A DNA stretch of 64,000 nt, taken from assembly GCF_014654205.1 (NCBI RefSeq), contig NZ_BNAW01000043.1:19498-83497 (forward strand), written 5' to 3'. Shown here one piece after another: positions 8,409 to 16,139 of the stretch. Below the pieces are notes generated by a model. That model was not told the DNA's origin. It worked only from the letters and a program-made list of their open reading frames with translations, and made no database searches. A program made the translations under genes and the position numbers. This DNA is from Amycolatopsis bullii (GTDB taxonomy: Bacteria > Actinomycetota > Actinomycetes > Mycobacteriales > Pseudonocardiaceae). Each line of letters begins with the position of its first letter. The first letter of the stretch is position 1.

Positions 8409-8993
8409 ATGGCCCTGACCAGGGAAAACATTGCCCGGTCCGGGCTGAAGCTGCTCAACGAGGTGGGGCTCAACGGGCTCACGCTGCGGCTGATCGCCGC
8501 CGATCTCGGGGTCAAGGCTCCTGCGCTGTACTGGCACATGAAGAACAAGCAGGAGCTGCTCGACGAGATGGCGACCCAGATGTACCGCGATTCCGTAGCC
8601 GATCGGCGGCCGCCGGCGTCGGCGGGGGAGTGGGAAGGTGTCGCGCACGGCGCTCGCGCGCTGCGGCGGATGATGCTCGCCTATCGCGACGGCGGAAAGG
8701 TTTTCGCTGGTACGTACCTCGGTGACACGAGTTTGGTCGGCGAGCACCCGCTGCGCCGGAGCATCGACGCCGGGCTCGATGCGGGACGGGCGAGCCGCGC
8801 GACCTTCACCGTCTACTGCTTCGTCATCGGGTACGTGATCGAGGAGCAGGCCGTGCGGCCCATGCCCGGCGAGTTCGACGAGCGTTACCGCGAGTCGGCG
8901 GGTGAGGCGGTGCTGGGGGACGCGGACGCGCGGTTCGAGGACGGGCTGGCCATGGTCCTGAGTGGAGCCCGTCAGTGGCTCGAGACCGCGTAA
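8409..8993 (+). CDS. TetR family transcriptional regulator (tetracycline-repressor type C-domain)
   Basis: 194-aa repressor. The N-terminal helix-turn-helix is clear (LTLRLIAADLGVKAPALYWH), and the remainder matches the TetR_C ligand-binding type. The start is set at ATG 8409: GAGGAG (8392-8397) lies 11 nt upstream, whereas the alternative GTG at 8400 would be only 2 nt from that site. It very likely represses the divergent FAD monooxygenase and itself through the two TTAAC-N3-GTTAA sites. The ligand is unknown but probably resembles the monooxygenase substrate. Confidence 0.9.
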   Translation: MALTRENIARSGLKLLNEVGLNGLTLRLIAADLGVKAPALYWHMKNKQELLDEMATQMYRDSVADRRPPASAGEWEGVAHGARALRRMMLAYRDGGKVFAGTYLGDTSLVGEHPLRRSIDAGLDAGRASRATFTVYCFVIGYVIEEQAVRPMPGEFDERYRESAGEAVLGDADARFEDGLAMVLSGARQWLETA

Positions 8994-9022
8994 GGGCAGG
9001 TCAGAGCGTTTCGGGACCCCGG

Positions 9023-9052
9023 TGAAAACCTGGTGGCGACCCCGTGTAATCT
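9023..9052 (+). promoter_or_regulatory. Promoter of the second initiator tRNA gene
   Basis: TGAAAA (9023-9028) and TAATCT (9047-9052) with 18-bp spacing, 18 nt before the tRNA 5' end. The sequence is unrelated to the promoter of copy 1. Confidence 0.4.
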
Positions 9053-9070
9053 ATTCAAGTACCACAACGG

Positions 9071-9144
9071 CGCGGGGTGGAGCAGCTCGGTAGCTCGCTG
9101 GGCTCATAACCCAGAGGTCGCAGGTTCAAATCCTGTCCCCGCTA
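9071..9144 (+). tRNA. Initiator tRNA-fMet (CAT), copy 2
   Basis: Same 74-nt sequence as the gene at 6685, with the GGG/CCC anticodon-stem signature and C1:U72 mismatch of an initiator. CCA is not encoded. The promoter and terminator differ from those of copy 1, so the duplication covers only the tRNA body. Confidence 0.97.
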
Positions 9145-9149
9145 CCACG

Positions 9150-9191
9150 AAGAGGCACGTTTCCGGGAAATCCGGGAACGTGCCTCTTTTG
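9150..9191 (+). terminator. Terminator after tRNA-fMet copy 2
   Basis: Long stem AAGAGGCACGTT with AACGTGCCTCTT, extended by an inner CCGGG/CCGGG-type pairing, and followed by TTTTG. A typical intrinsic terminator. Confidence 0.85.
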
Positions 9192-9526
9192 TCATGCCGG
9201 AACGGCTTTCGCTGCCGACTTTTCCGTCCGGTGCGCGGAAAACTGCGGATCCCACGATGTGGACGGGCGCGCCGGGTGGTTGCGGTGAGTGTCCGGAGTC
9301 GGCCAAGCCGGGGATCGCCGCCCGTCGAACTCACCTGCCTGGACGCGCCGAGGCGGTCCGGGTGCGTCTGGTTGGACCAAAATTCCCTGGGAGCGGTTGC
9401 AGAGCGTATTCACGTCCACAGTGGACCTGCTCGCATTGGGCCGAACGAGGGGATCTGTCTAGCCACAATGGACAGATCCGCTGACCACTGTGGACACAGC
9501 GGCCGATAAGTGGGAATCTAGGGGGC
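9192..9526. other. Intergenic region before the PadR gene, rich in small palindromes
   Basis: No credible gene. It holds a perfect GTCCACAGTGGAC (9414-9426), an inverted pair GGATCTGTC...GACAGATCC around 9452-9480, and a partial copy CCACTGTGGAC just after it. These probably include regulatory sites for the PadR gene. Confidence 0.5.
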
Positions 9527-10027
9527 GTGTCCGAATTGAATGCAACAGCCGCCGCCCTGCTCGGTCTGCTCCACGACGGTCCCGCCACCGGCGGGCAGCT
9601 CGTCGCCGGAGCCGGAGAGCGGTTCGGTGCCTTCTTCAGCGTCACCCGCAGCCAGGTGTACCGGGAGCTCCCGGCGCTGTCCAAGGAAGGCCTCGTCCGG
9701 CTCGGCAAGCAGGGCCCGCGCTCCAGCCAGCAGTACCTGATCACCGCCGCCGGCAAGAAGGCCTTCAAGGCCTGGCTGACCTCCGAAGCCGGCCCCGACC
9801 ACCTGCGCAGCCCGCTCATCCTGCGGCTCGTGCACGCCGGGTCGCTGACCGCGAAGCAGCGGCAGTCGCTGCTCGAGTCGGCCCGGACGAGCTACAGCCA
9901 GCAGCTCGACGAGGCCAGGGCGGCCACCAAGGCGGCCGAGGGGCCGTACGAAAAGGCCGTCGCCGAGTTCGCCCAGGCCCAGGCCAAGGCCGCGCTGAAG
10001 CTGCTCGACGCCATCCCCGCGGCCTGA
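9527..10027 (+). CDS. PadR family transcriptional regulator
   Basis: 166-aa regulator. The N-terminal winged helix reads LLGLLHDGPATGGQLVAGAGERFG, then SVTRSQVYRELPALSKEGLV as recognition helix and wing. The C-terminal Ala/Lys-rich helices (about 100-160) form the dimerisation part typical of PadR-like (subfamily s1) proteins. Start GTG at 9527. PadR proteins repress detoxification, transport or antibiotic genes in response to ligands; no target can be named. A palindrome-rich region upstream may be its own operator. A strong terminator separates it from prfB, so it is not in the release-factor operon. Confidence 0.85.
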   Translation: MSELNATAAALLGLLHDGPATGGQLVAGAGERFGAFFSVTRSQVYRELPALSKEGLVRLGKQGPRSSQQYLITAAGKKAFKAWLTSEAGPDHLRSPLILRLVHAGSLTAKQRQSLLESARTSYSQQLDEARAATKAAEGPYEKAVAEFAQAQAKAALKLLDAIPAA

Positions 10028-10037
10028 GGTTCGCGCG

Positions 10038-10072
10038 CCCGCGACCGGTCCTCGCAACCGGTCGCGGGTTTT
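10038..10072 (+). terminator. Intrinsic terminator between padR-type gene and prfB
   Basis: CCCGCGACCGGT (10038-10049) pairs perfectly with ACCGGTCGCGGG (10057-10068) across a 7-nt loop and is followed by TTTT. Confidence 0.9.
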
Positions 10073-10076
10073 GCCG

Positions 10077-10082
10077 TAACCT
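10077..10082 (+). promoter_or_regulatory. -10 box of prfB (leaderless)
   Basis: TAACCT ends 8 nt before the GTG start at 10091, directly after the upstream terminator. No Shine-Dalgarno sequence fits in the remaining space, so a leaderless transcript is predicted. Confidence 0.45.
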
Positions 10083-10090
10083 TGACAAAC

Positions 10091-11188
10091 GTGAGTGATG
10101 AGTTCGACGCGGCACTGAAGGACCTGGCCGGCAAGCTGACGCAGATCGAGTCGGTGATGGACCTGGATGCGCTGCGTGCCCAGGTGGCCGACCTGGAGCA
10201 ACAGGCCTCGAGCCCGACCCTCTGGGACGACCCGGAGGCGGCGCAGAAGGTCACCAGCCAGCTGTCCCACCGGCAGGGCGAGCTGCGCCGGGTCTCCGAC
10301 CTGCGCCAGCGGCTCGACGACCTCGGCGTGCTGTACGAGCTCGCCGAGGCCGAAGGCGACTCCGGCAGCATGGGCGAGGCCGAGACCGAGCTCGCCGACC
10401 TCGGCAAGGCCATCGACGGCCTCGAGGTCCGCACCCTGCTCTCGGGCGAGTACGACGACCGCAACGCCGTCGTCACCATCCGCTCCGAGGCCGGTGGCGT
10501 CGACGCGGCCGACTTCGCCGAGATGCTGCTGCGCATGTACCTGCGCTGGGCGGAGCGCCACGGCTACCCGACCGACGTCTACGACATCTCCTACGCCGAA
10601 GAGGCGGGCATCAAGTCGGCGACGTTCAAGGTCAGCGCCCCCTACGTCTACGGCACCCTCTCGGTCGAGCAGGGCACCCACCGGCTCGTCCGGATCTCGC
10701 CGTTCGACAACCAGAGCCGCCGCCAGACGTCGTTCGCGCACGTCGAGGTGCTGCCCGAGGTCGAAGAGGTCGACCACGTCGACATCCCGGAAAAGGACAT
10801 CCGGGTCGACGTGTACCGCTCGTCGGGCCCCGGTGGACAGAGCGTGAACACGACCGACTCCGCGGTGCGCATCACGCACCTCCCGACGAACATCGTCGTC
10901 TCCTGCCAGAACGAGAAGTCGCAGCTGCAGAACAAGGCGGCCGCGATGAAGGTCCTCCAGGCGCGGCTGCTGCAGCGCAAGAAGGAAGAGGAGCGCAAGG
11001 AGATGGACGCGCTCAAGGACGGCGGCTCGAGCTGGGGCAACCAGATGCGCTCCTACGTGCTGCACCCGTACCAGATGGTCAAGGACCTGCGGACCGAGTT
11101 CGAGGTCGGCAACCCGTCGGCGGTGCTCGACGGCGACATCGACGGCTTCCTCGACGCCGGCATCCGCTGGCGGAAGCAGAGCGCCTGA
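10091..11188 (+). CDS. prfB: Peptide chain release factor 2
   Basis: 365-aa class I release factor that recognises UGA and UAA and triggers peptidyl-tRNA hydrolysis. The RF2 discriminator tripeptide SPF is at 203-205 (RISPFDNQSRR) and the catalytic GGQ at 248-250 (SSGPGGQSVNTTDSAVR). The start is GTG at 10091 (MSDEFDAALK). The reading frame is continuous: the programmed +1 frameshift with an internal UGA used by E. coli and many bacteria is absent. It is followed by ftsE, ftsX and smpB, a gene order conserved in actinobacteria. Confidence 0.97.
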   Translation: MSDEFDAALKDLAGKLTQIESVMDLDALRAQVADLEQQASSPTLWDDPEAAQKVTSQLSHRQGELRRVSDLRQRLDDLGVLYELAEAEGDSGSMGEAETELADLGKAIDGLEVRTLLSGEYDDRNAVVTIRSEAGGVDAADFAEMLLRMYLRWAERHGYPTDVYDISYAEEAGIKSATFKVSAPYVYGTLSVEQGTHRLVRISPFDNQSRRQTSFAHVEVLPEVEEVDHVDIPEKDIRVDVYRSSGPGGQSVNTTDSAVRITHLPTNIVVSCQNEKSQLQNKAAAMKVLQARLLQRKKEEERKEMDALKDGGSSWGNQMRSYVLHPYQMVKDLRTEFEVGNPSAVLDGDIDGFLDAGIRWRKQSA

Positions 11189-11193
11189 TCGGC

Positions 11194-11240
11194 GCAGCGG
11201 GTGTCGGGGTGACCGCTCACCGTACGCAAACACCCGCTGC
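11194..11240 (+). terminator. Stem-loop between prfB and ftsE
   Basis: GCAGCGGGTGT (11194-11204) pairs with ACACCCGCTGC (11230-11240). The enclosed loop holds its own hairpin GGTGA/TCACC. There is no U-run; it starts 6 nt after the prfB stop and may act as terminator or 3'-end protector. Confidence 0.6.
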
Positions 11241-11286
11241 TCCACCCGGGTGCACCGGGCAACCGGGGCTTCACGAGACCGGTGGG

Positions 11287-11292
11287 TAGTAT
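11287..11292 (+). promoter_or_regulatory. -10 box of ftsE (leaderless)
   Basis: TAGTAT ends 8 nt before the ftsE GTG at 11301, suggesting that ftsEX has its own promoter and a leaderless start. Confidence 0.45.
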
Positions 11293-11300
11293 GCCGAATC

Positions 11301-11990
11301 GTGATCCGGCTCGAAGAGGTTTCCAAGGTCTACAAGACCTCGACGCGGCCCGCGCTCGAGCGGGTGTCCGTCGACATCGAAAAGGGTGAGTTCGTCTTCC
11401 TCATCGGTCCCTCGGGATCGGGGAAGTCGACCTTCCTCCGGCTCCTGCTGCGCGAAGAGACGCCGACCAAGGGCCGCGTGATGGTGTCCAACTTCGACGT
11501 CGCCAAGCTGGCCCGCCGCAGGGTCCCGCGCCTGCGGCAGACCATCGGCTGCGTCTTCCAGGACTTCCGGCTGCTGGCGAACAAGACCGTCGCCGAAAAC
11601 GTGGCGTTCGCCCTCGAGGTCATCGGCAAGCCGGGGCCGACCATCAAGAAGGTCGTCCCCGAGGTGCTGGAGCTCGTCGGCCTCGACGGCAAGGCCGACC
11701 GGCTGCCCAACGAGCTCTCCGGCGGTGAGCAGCAGCGCGTCGCGATCGCGCGCGCGTTCGTGAACCGCCCGCTGGTGCTGCTCGCCGACGAACCGACGGG
11801 GAACCTGGACCCCGACACCAGCCAGGACATCATGCTGCTGCTGGAGCGGATCAACCGCACCGGCACCACCGTCCTGATGGCCACCCACGATCACTCCATC
11901 GTGGACTCCATGCGGCGCCGCGTGGTCGAGCTGCAGCTCGGCCGGGTGATCCGCGACGACGCCCGCGGCGTCTACGGCATCGGTCGCTGA
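11301..11990 (+). CDS. ftsE: Cell division ATP-binding protein FtsE
   Basis: 229-aa ABC ATPase, the same length as mycobacterial FtsE. Walker A GPSGSGKST lies at 36-44, the Q-loop is in CVFQDFRLL, the signature is LSGGEQQRVAIARA, Walker B is LLADEPTGNLD and the H-switch is MATHDHSIV. With FtsX it forms a membrane complex at the septum that transmits ATPase-driven conformational change to peptidoglycan hydrolases (RipC in mycobacteria). Start GTG at 11301, 8 nt after a -10 box; the longer in-frame extension overlaps the prfB stem-loop. ftsX follows after 48 nt. Confidence 0.97.
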   Translation: MIRLEEVSKVYKTSTRPALERVSVDIEKGEFVFLIGPSGSGKSTFLRLLLREETPTKGRVMVSNFDVAKLARRRVPRLRQTIGCVFQDFRLLANKTVAENVAFALEVIGKPGPTIKKVVPEVLELVGLDGKADRLPNELSGGEQQRVAIARAFVNRPLVLLADEPTGNLDPDTSQDIMLLLERINRTGTTVLMATHDHSIVDSMRRRVVELQLGRVIRDDARGVYGIGR

Positions 11991-12038
11991 GACCCGTCCA
12001 CCCCGCACCGACCCCGACCCCAAGGACCTGCACCCGCC

Positions 12039-12932
12039 ATGCGCGCCAGTTTCGTCTTCAGTGAGGTAGTCACCGGCCTGCGCCGGAACGTCACGATGAC
12101 CATCGCGATGATGCTGACCACGGCCGTGTCGCTCGCCATGCTCGGCGGCGGCCTCCTCGCCGTGCGGACGATCGACAAGATGAAGTCCAACTTCCTCGCC
12201 GACGTCGAGGTCTCGGTCTACCTCACCGACGACATCAGCGCGACCGACAAGAACTGCACCCAGGCGCTGTGCCAGTCGCTGCGGACCTCGCTGCAGAGCA
12301 ACAACGGTGTCGAATCGGTCGTGTTCGAGAACCGCGACCAGGCCTTCGACCGGTTCAAGAAGATCTTCGAGAGCCAGCCGGAGCTGATCGCGCTCACCGG
12401 TCCCGAGTCGCTGCCCGCGTCGCTGCACGTGAAGCTGAAGGACCCGGACCGCAGCGACGCGATCGTGCAGGAGTACGCGAACAAGCCGGGCGTGCGGAAG
12501 GTCGACGACCAGAAGAAGTTCCTCGACCGCGTCTTCAACGCCTTCAACGGCGTCCGCAACATGGCCTTCGGTGCCGCGCTCATCATGGCCATCGCCGCGC
12601 TGCTGCTGATCGCCAACACGATCCAGGTGTCCGCGTTCACCCGGCGCACCGAGGTCGGCATCATGCGGCTGGTCGGCGCGACGCGGTGGTACACGCAGCT
12701 GCCGTTCCTCCTGGAGGCGGTGGTCGCCGGCGTGGTCGGTGCGGTCCTCGGGATCATCATGCTGGTGCTGACCAAGGCGAGCTTCCTCGACTCGGTGTTC
12801 ACCGGCGACGTCTTCCCGAAGATCACCATGCTGGAGCTGCTGTTCCCGGTCGCGCCGATCCTGCTCGGGGTGTCCGTGGTGATCTCCGCCATCACCGGGT
12901 ACGTCACGCTGCGGCTGTACGTCCGGCACTAG
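12039..12932 (+). CDS. ftsX: Cell division protein FtsX
   Basis: 297-aa permease-like partner of FtsE. The first membrane segment (about 21-40) is followed by an extracytoplasmic domain (about 45-170) that in relatives binds and activates peptidoglycan hydrolases. Three further membrane segments form the FtsX domain (MAFGAALIMAIAALLLIANT onward), with the family motif RRTEVGIMRLVGAT between the second and third. The ATG at 12039 begins MRASFVFSEVVTGLRRNVTMT, the usual actinobacterial N-terminus. Probably co-transcribed with ftsE. Confidence 0.97.
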   Translation: MRASFVFSEVVTGLRRNVTMTIAMMLTTAVSLAMLGGGLLAVRTIDKMKSNFLADVEVSVYLTDDISATDKNCTQALCQSLRTSLQSNNGVESVVFENRDQAFDRFKKIFESQPELIALTGPESLPASLHVKLKDPDRSDAIVQEYANKPGVRKVDDQKKFLDRVFNAFNGVRNMAFGAALIMAIAALLLIANTIQVSAFTRRTEVGIMRLVGATRWYTQLPFLLEAVVAGVVGAVLGIIMLVLTKASFLDSVFTGDVFPKITMLELLFPVAPILLGVSVVISAITGYVTLRLYVRH

Positions 12933-12964
12933 ATAACCGGCTGCTCGTCACCGTCGGAATCACG

Positions 12965-12970
12965 TAGAGT
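12965..12970 (+). promoter_or_regulatory. -10 box of smpB (leaderless)
   Basis: TAGAGT ends 6 nt before the smpB ATG at 12977. The predicted transcription start coincides with the initiation codon. Confidence 0.45.
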
Positions 12971-12976
12971 GGTCAT

Positions 12977-13459
12977 ATGCCCAAGGAACGTGGCCAGAAG
13001 GTGATCGTGTCGAACCGCAAGGCGCGGCACGATTACTCCATCCTCGACACCTACGAGTGCGGTCTCGTGCTCGTCGGCACCGAGGTCAAGAGCCTGCGCG
13101 AGGGCAAGGCGTCACTGGCGGACGCGTTCGCGACGGTCGACGACGGCGAAGTGTGGCTGCGCAACGTGCACATCCCGGAGTACACGCAGGGCACGTGGAC
13201 CAACCACATGCCGCGGCGCACCCGGAAGCTGCTGCTGCACAAGCGGGAGATCGAGAAGCTGATCGGCAAGACCAAGGAGAGCGGGCTCTCCTTGGTCCCG
13301 CTGTCGATGTACTTCAAGGACGGCAAGGTCAAGGTCGAAATCGCGCTGGCCCAGGGCAAGAAGGCCTACGACAAGCGGCAGTCGCTCGCCAAGCGCGACG
13401 CGGAGCGCGACATCAGGAAGGCGATGGGCCGCGCGCTGAAGGGCCGGTTCACGGAGTGA
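12977..13459 (+). CDS. smpB: SsrA-binding protein SmpB
   Basis: 160-aa small basic protein that binds tmRNA, delivers it to stalled ribosomes and mimics the codon-anticodon part of a tRNA. The conserved N-terminal core (IVSNRKARHDYSILDTYECGLVLVGTEVKSLR) and the C-terminal Lys/Arg tail (YDKRQSLAKRDAERDIRKAMGR) are present. The partner RNA gene ssrA is in the same window at 18778. The downstream amidohydrolase overlaps its stop by 4 nt (GTGA), implying translational coupling. Confidence 0.97.
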   Translation: MPKERGQKVIVSNRKARHDYSILDTYECGLVLVGTEVKSLREGKASLADAFATVDDGEVWLRNVHIPEYTQGTWTNHMPRRTRKLLLHKREIEKLIGKTKESGLSLVPLSMYFKDGKVKVEIALAQGKKAYDKRQSLAKRDAERDIRKAMGRALKGRFTE

Positions 13460-14361
13460 CGCACGGCCCGGCAACCGATGCGGACGTCGCGCGCTGGACG
13501 GCGTCGCTGGGCCTGCCGGGCCTGGTCGACCTGCACGTCCACTTCCTGCCGAAGCCGGTGATGGACAAGGTCTGGGCGTACTTCGACGCGGCCTCGACGC
13601 ACTACGGCACCGAGTGGCCGGTGTTCTACCGGACGTCCGAAGAGGAGCGTCTGGAGACGCTGCGTGCGCTCGGTGTCACGCGCTTCGCGCCGCTGGTCTA
13701 CCCGCACAAGCCGGGGATGGCCGAGTGGCTGACGGAGTGGGCGCTCGAGTTCGCCGCGCGGGTGCCGGACGCCGTGCCGACCGGGACGTTCTACCCCGAG
13801 CCCGGCGCCGGGTCCGCTGTGGACAGTGCGCTGCGGGCCGGCGCCCGGGTGTTCAAGGCGCACGTGCAGGTGGGTGCGTACGACCCGCGTGACGACCTGC
13901 TGAAGCCCGTGTGGGGTTCCCTGGCCGACGCCGAGGTTCCGGTCGTCGTCCACTGTGGACACGGTCCGTTGCGGGGTGACTTCACGGGGTTGTCGGTGTT
14001 CGAGGAGGTCCTGGCCCGGCACCCGCGGCTCACGGCGGTGCTCGCGCACGCGGCGATGCCGGAGTTCGGGACGGCGTTCGAGCTCATGGCGAAGTACCCG
14101 CGGGTGCACCTGGACACGACGATGGTGGGGGTGCCGTTCGCCGAGGCGATGGCGCCGCTGCCGCCGGACTGGACGGCGCGGCTGGCCGGGTTCGCCGACC
14201 GCGTCGTGTTCGGCACGGACTTCCCGAACATCCCCTACTCCTACGCGACGCAGTTGCAGGCGATCGCCGGCTGGGCGGCCGACGATCGCCTGGGGGAGCC
14301 GTTCCTGCGGGCGGTCCTGCACGACACGCCCTGGCGCCTCGTGAGTGGTAAGGCGGGTTAG
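13456..14361 (+). CDS. Amidohydrolase family protein (metal-dependent hydrolase, PF04909 type)
   Basis: 301-aa TIM-barrel metal-dependent hydrolase related to aminocarboxymuconate-semialdehyde decarboxylase-type amidohydrolases. Metal ligands are visible as DLHVHF near residue 26, VVHCGH (about 167), LAHAAMPEF (about 198) and FGTDFPN (about 254). The GTG start at 13456 overlaps the smpB stop (GTGA). The substrate is unknown. A perfect GTCCACTGTGGAC palindrome lies inside it at 13948, spelling Val-His-Cys-Gly with a rare TGT codon. The gene ends inside a 22-bp inverted repeat shared with the convergent acyltransferase gene. Confidence 0.88.
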   Translation: MTHGPATDADVARWTASLGLPGLVDLHVHFLPKPVMDKVWAYFDAASTHYGTEWPVFYRTSEEERLETLRALGVTRFAPLVYPHKPGMAEWLTEWALEFAARVPDAVPTGTFYPEPGAGSAVDSALRAGARVFKAHVQVGAYDPRDDLLKPVWGSLADAEVPVVVHCGHGPLRGDFTGLSVFEEVLARHPRLTAVLAHAAMPEFGTAFELMAKYPRVHLDTTMVGVPFAEAMAPLPPDWTARLAGFADRVVFGTDFPNIPYSYATQLQAIAGWAADDRLGEPFLRAVLHDTPWRLVSGKAG

Positions 14362-14383
14362 AACCCGCCTTACCACTCACGAG
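14338..14383. terminator. Bidirectional terminator: 22-bp perfect inverted repeat
   Basis: Left arm 14338-14359 (beginning CTCGTGAGTGGTAAGGCGGG) and right arm 14362-14383 are exact complements with a 2-nt centre. It spans the stop of the amidohydrolase and ends 2 nt before the stop of the convergent acyltransferase. The outer 10 bp and inner AGGCGGGT are the same as in the hairpin at 58584. Confidence 0.88.
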
Positions 14384-14385
14384 GG

Positions 14386-15702
14386 TCAACGCTTGATCGC
14401 TGCTCGCTCGGTGACGACGACCGCGCGGCCGAGCAGCCGGGTGCCGATGACCGTGACCGGGATCTGCCTGCCGGCCAGGAGGAAGCCGGCCGTGGCGAGG
14501 ACCACCCAGGGGACCGGGCCGTGGGCGATGCCGTCCGAGAGCGGGGCGAACCCGTGGGCCGCCAGGCCGAGCAGGCCACCCGAGACCAGGAGCCCGGCCA
14601 CGACCAGCTGCGGCGTCCTGGCCGTGAGTTCGCCGGTGTCGCGCTGCATTTCGAAGTGGGCGAACAGCCGCAGCAGGCCGAGCAGCACCATCCCGCACGC
14701 CGCGAACCACGCCGGCGCCATGATCAGCCAGAACACCGTGCCCGGGGCGGGGGTCTGGTAGCCGAGGCCGTACACCGTCACGCCCGCCACCACGACCAGC
14801 GCCGGCATGTGCCAGAGGTAGACGCTCATGAAGCGCGCGCCGAGCCAGCCGAGGGCGTCGCCGATGCCGGGGCGCGCCGCGAGCGCGTTGAGCTGCGGGC
14901 GGAAGGCGAGCAGCAGGCCGACCTGGCCGACGGCGAGGAAGGCAAGCAGCACGGTCGGCGGGCTCATGTTCGACACCGGCGCGCCCGGCATGCCGATCAT
15001 GCTGGCCGGGTACGGCCCGAACGCGACCATCAGCGCCGTGACGCCGAACCCGGCGGCCGACAGCGTCAGCGCGCCGCGGCGGGTCAGCGAGCCGAGGCGG
15101 CCTTCGACGTAGTGGAAGCCCAGCTGGTGCACGGCGACCCAGACGAAGATCGCGTTGGCGTACCCGATGTAGCCGAGGTCGTTGAAGCGCGCGACGTCGA
15201 CGAGGACGCCCGCCGCGCCCATGACGAGCGGCACCTTCAGGCCCCAGCGCCGGTGCGCGGCCACCATGAGCGGCGTGAGCAGCACGACGAGCACGTACAC
15301 CGCGAGGAACCAGAGCAGCTGCGCGGCGATCGCGCTGCCGACCTGCACCGGCTGCGGCGGGACGCCCAGGCCGCGCAGGAAGTCCGGCACGACCAGCCAG
15401 ACCGCCATCAGCGGCAGCACCGGCACCATCAGGCGCTTGATGCGCCCGGCGAGCCACTGCCGCGTGGACGCGGCGCGGCGGAACGAGATCAGGTTCGCCG
15501 CGCCGCCGGCGAAGAAGACCAGGGGCATGACCTGGCTGAGCCAGGTGACGACCCACCAGCCGGGCGTCGCCAGCGCGTTGCCGGTGGCGAGGTGCCCGTC
15601 GGAGTAGGAGAGCACCGGCATGATCCAGTGCTGGGCGATGACGGCGAGGATGGCCCCCGCCCGGACGACGTCGAGGAACCTGTCCCGGCCCGCTGTCTGC
15701 AT
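14386..15702 (-). CDS. Acyltransferase 3 family integral membrane protein
   Basis: 438-aa polytopic protein with about ten hydrophobic segments. It begins MQTAGRDRFLDVVRAGAILAVIAQHWIMP, where the R(x)D(x)xR and later His pattern is typical of the acyltransferase 3 family (OafA/OpgC type). Members transfer acyl groups, such as acetyl or succinyl, to cell-surface glycans, lipids or secreted metabolites. The second motif region LISFRRAASTRQWLAGRIKRLMVPVLPL fits the family's cytoplasmic loop. It stands alone on its strand, so no substrate can be inferred. ATG at 15702; no strong ribosome-binding site is seen. Confidence 0.85.
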   Translation of the reverse strand: MQTAGRDRFLDVVRAGAILAVIAQHWIMPVLSYSDGHLATGNALATPGWWVVTWLSQVMPLVFFAGGAANLISFRRAASTRQWLAGRIKRLMVPVLPLMAVWLVVPDFLRGLGVPPQPVQVGSAIAAQLLWFLAVYVLVVLLTPLMVAAHRRWGLKVPLVMGAAGVLVDVARFNDLGYIGYANAIFVWVAVHQLGFHYVEGRLGSLTRRGALTLSAAGFGVTALMVAFGPYPASMIGMPGAPVSNMSPPTVLLAFLAVGQVGLLLAFRPQLNALAARPGIGDALGWLGARFMSVYLWHMPALVVVAGVTVYGLGYQTPAPGTVFWLIMAPAWFAACGMVLLGLLRLFAHFEMQRDTGELTARTPQLVVAGLLVSGGLLGLAAHGFAPLSDGIAHGPVPWVVLATAGFLLAGRQIPVTVIGTRLLGRAVVVTERAAIKR

Positions 15703-15799
15703 GCTGTTCAGCCTGGCCGGTTCGACCAGCGGAAACAGCGGTGCTGACCGCCCTCTTGGAGGTCCTGTTCACCCCCGGTGGATACGGGGGTTCTCCCTA

Positions 15800-16024
15800 C
15801 TACCGCAAACCGTCGGGCTCGGGTTCGTGCTGCGCGGCGGCGAGGCGGTACTCCCAGCCGTGCTCGGTGAGGCCGAGCTCGTAGCGGGTCTCGATCTTCG
15901 GGCCGCCGTGCAGGTGGATGTGCCGGATGACGGTGCCGGGAATGGGCTCGGCGTCCCCGAGCTCCTGGACGCGGCCGTCGAGCGGGCCGCCGAAGAAGCG
16001 GACGCAGCGGATCTCGTCGGACAT
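15800..16024 (-). CDS. Small hypothetical protein (74 aa)
   Basis: Soluble 74-residue protein MSDEIRCVRFFGGPLDGRVQEL..., ending EHEPEPDGLR-like (actual end AAAQHEPEPDGLR). The short motif FGGPLDG is characteristic of a widespread family of small actinobacterial proteins of unknown function. The start at 16024 is chosen because AGAGGAG lies 7 nt upstream; a longer version from 16129 lacks such a site. It sits between the acyltransferase and the response regulator, same strand as both. Function unknown. Confidence 0.7.
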   Translation of the reverse strand: MSDEIRCVRFFGGPLDGRVQELGDAEPIPGTVIRHIHLHGGPKIETRYELGLTEHGWEYRLAAAQHEPEPDGLR

Positions 16025-16139
16025 CTGCGCGCTCCTCTCGAGGGGTCCGCTCATGGTAGGTGAGCGCTCACACGGGTGCCGCCCGCGGAACGGGTGACTC
16101 GGTGTCCACCCTACGGGACCTCCGGTCACCGTCCGTCGC

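Noticed and set aside
10091..11188. Programmed frameshift expected in prfB
   Set aside because: The frame is continuous from GTG through the GGQ domain with no internal UGA or slippery site, as is usual in actinobacteria.
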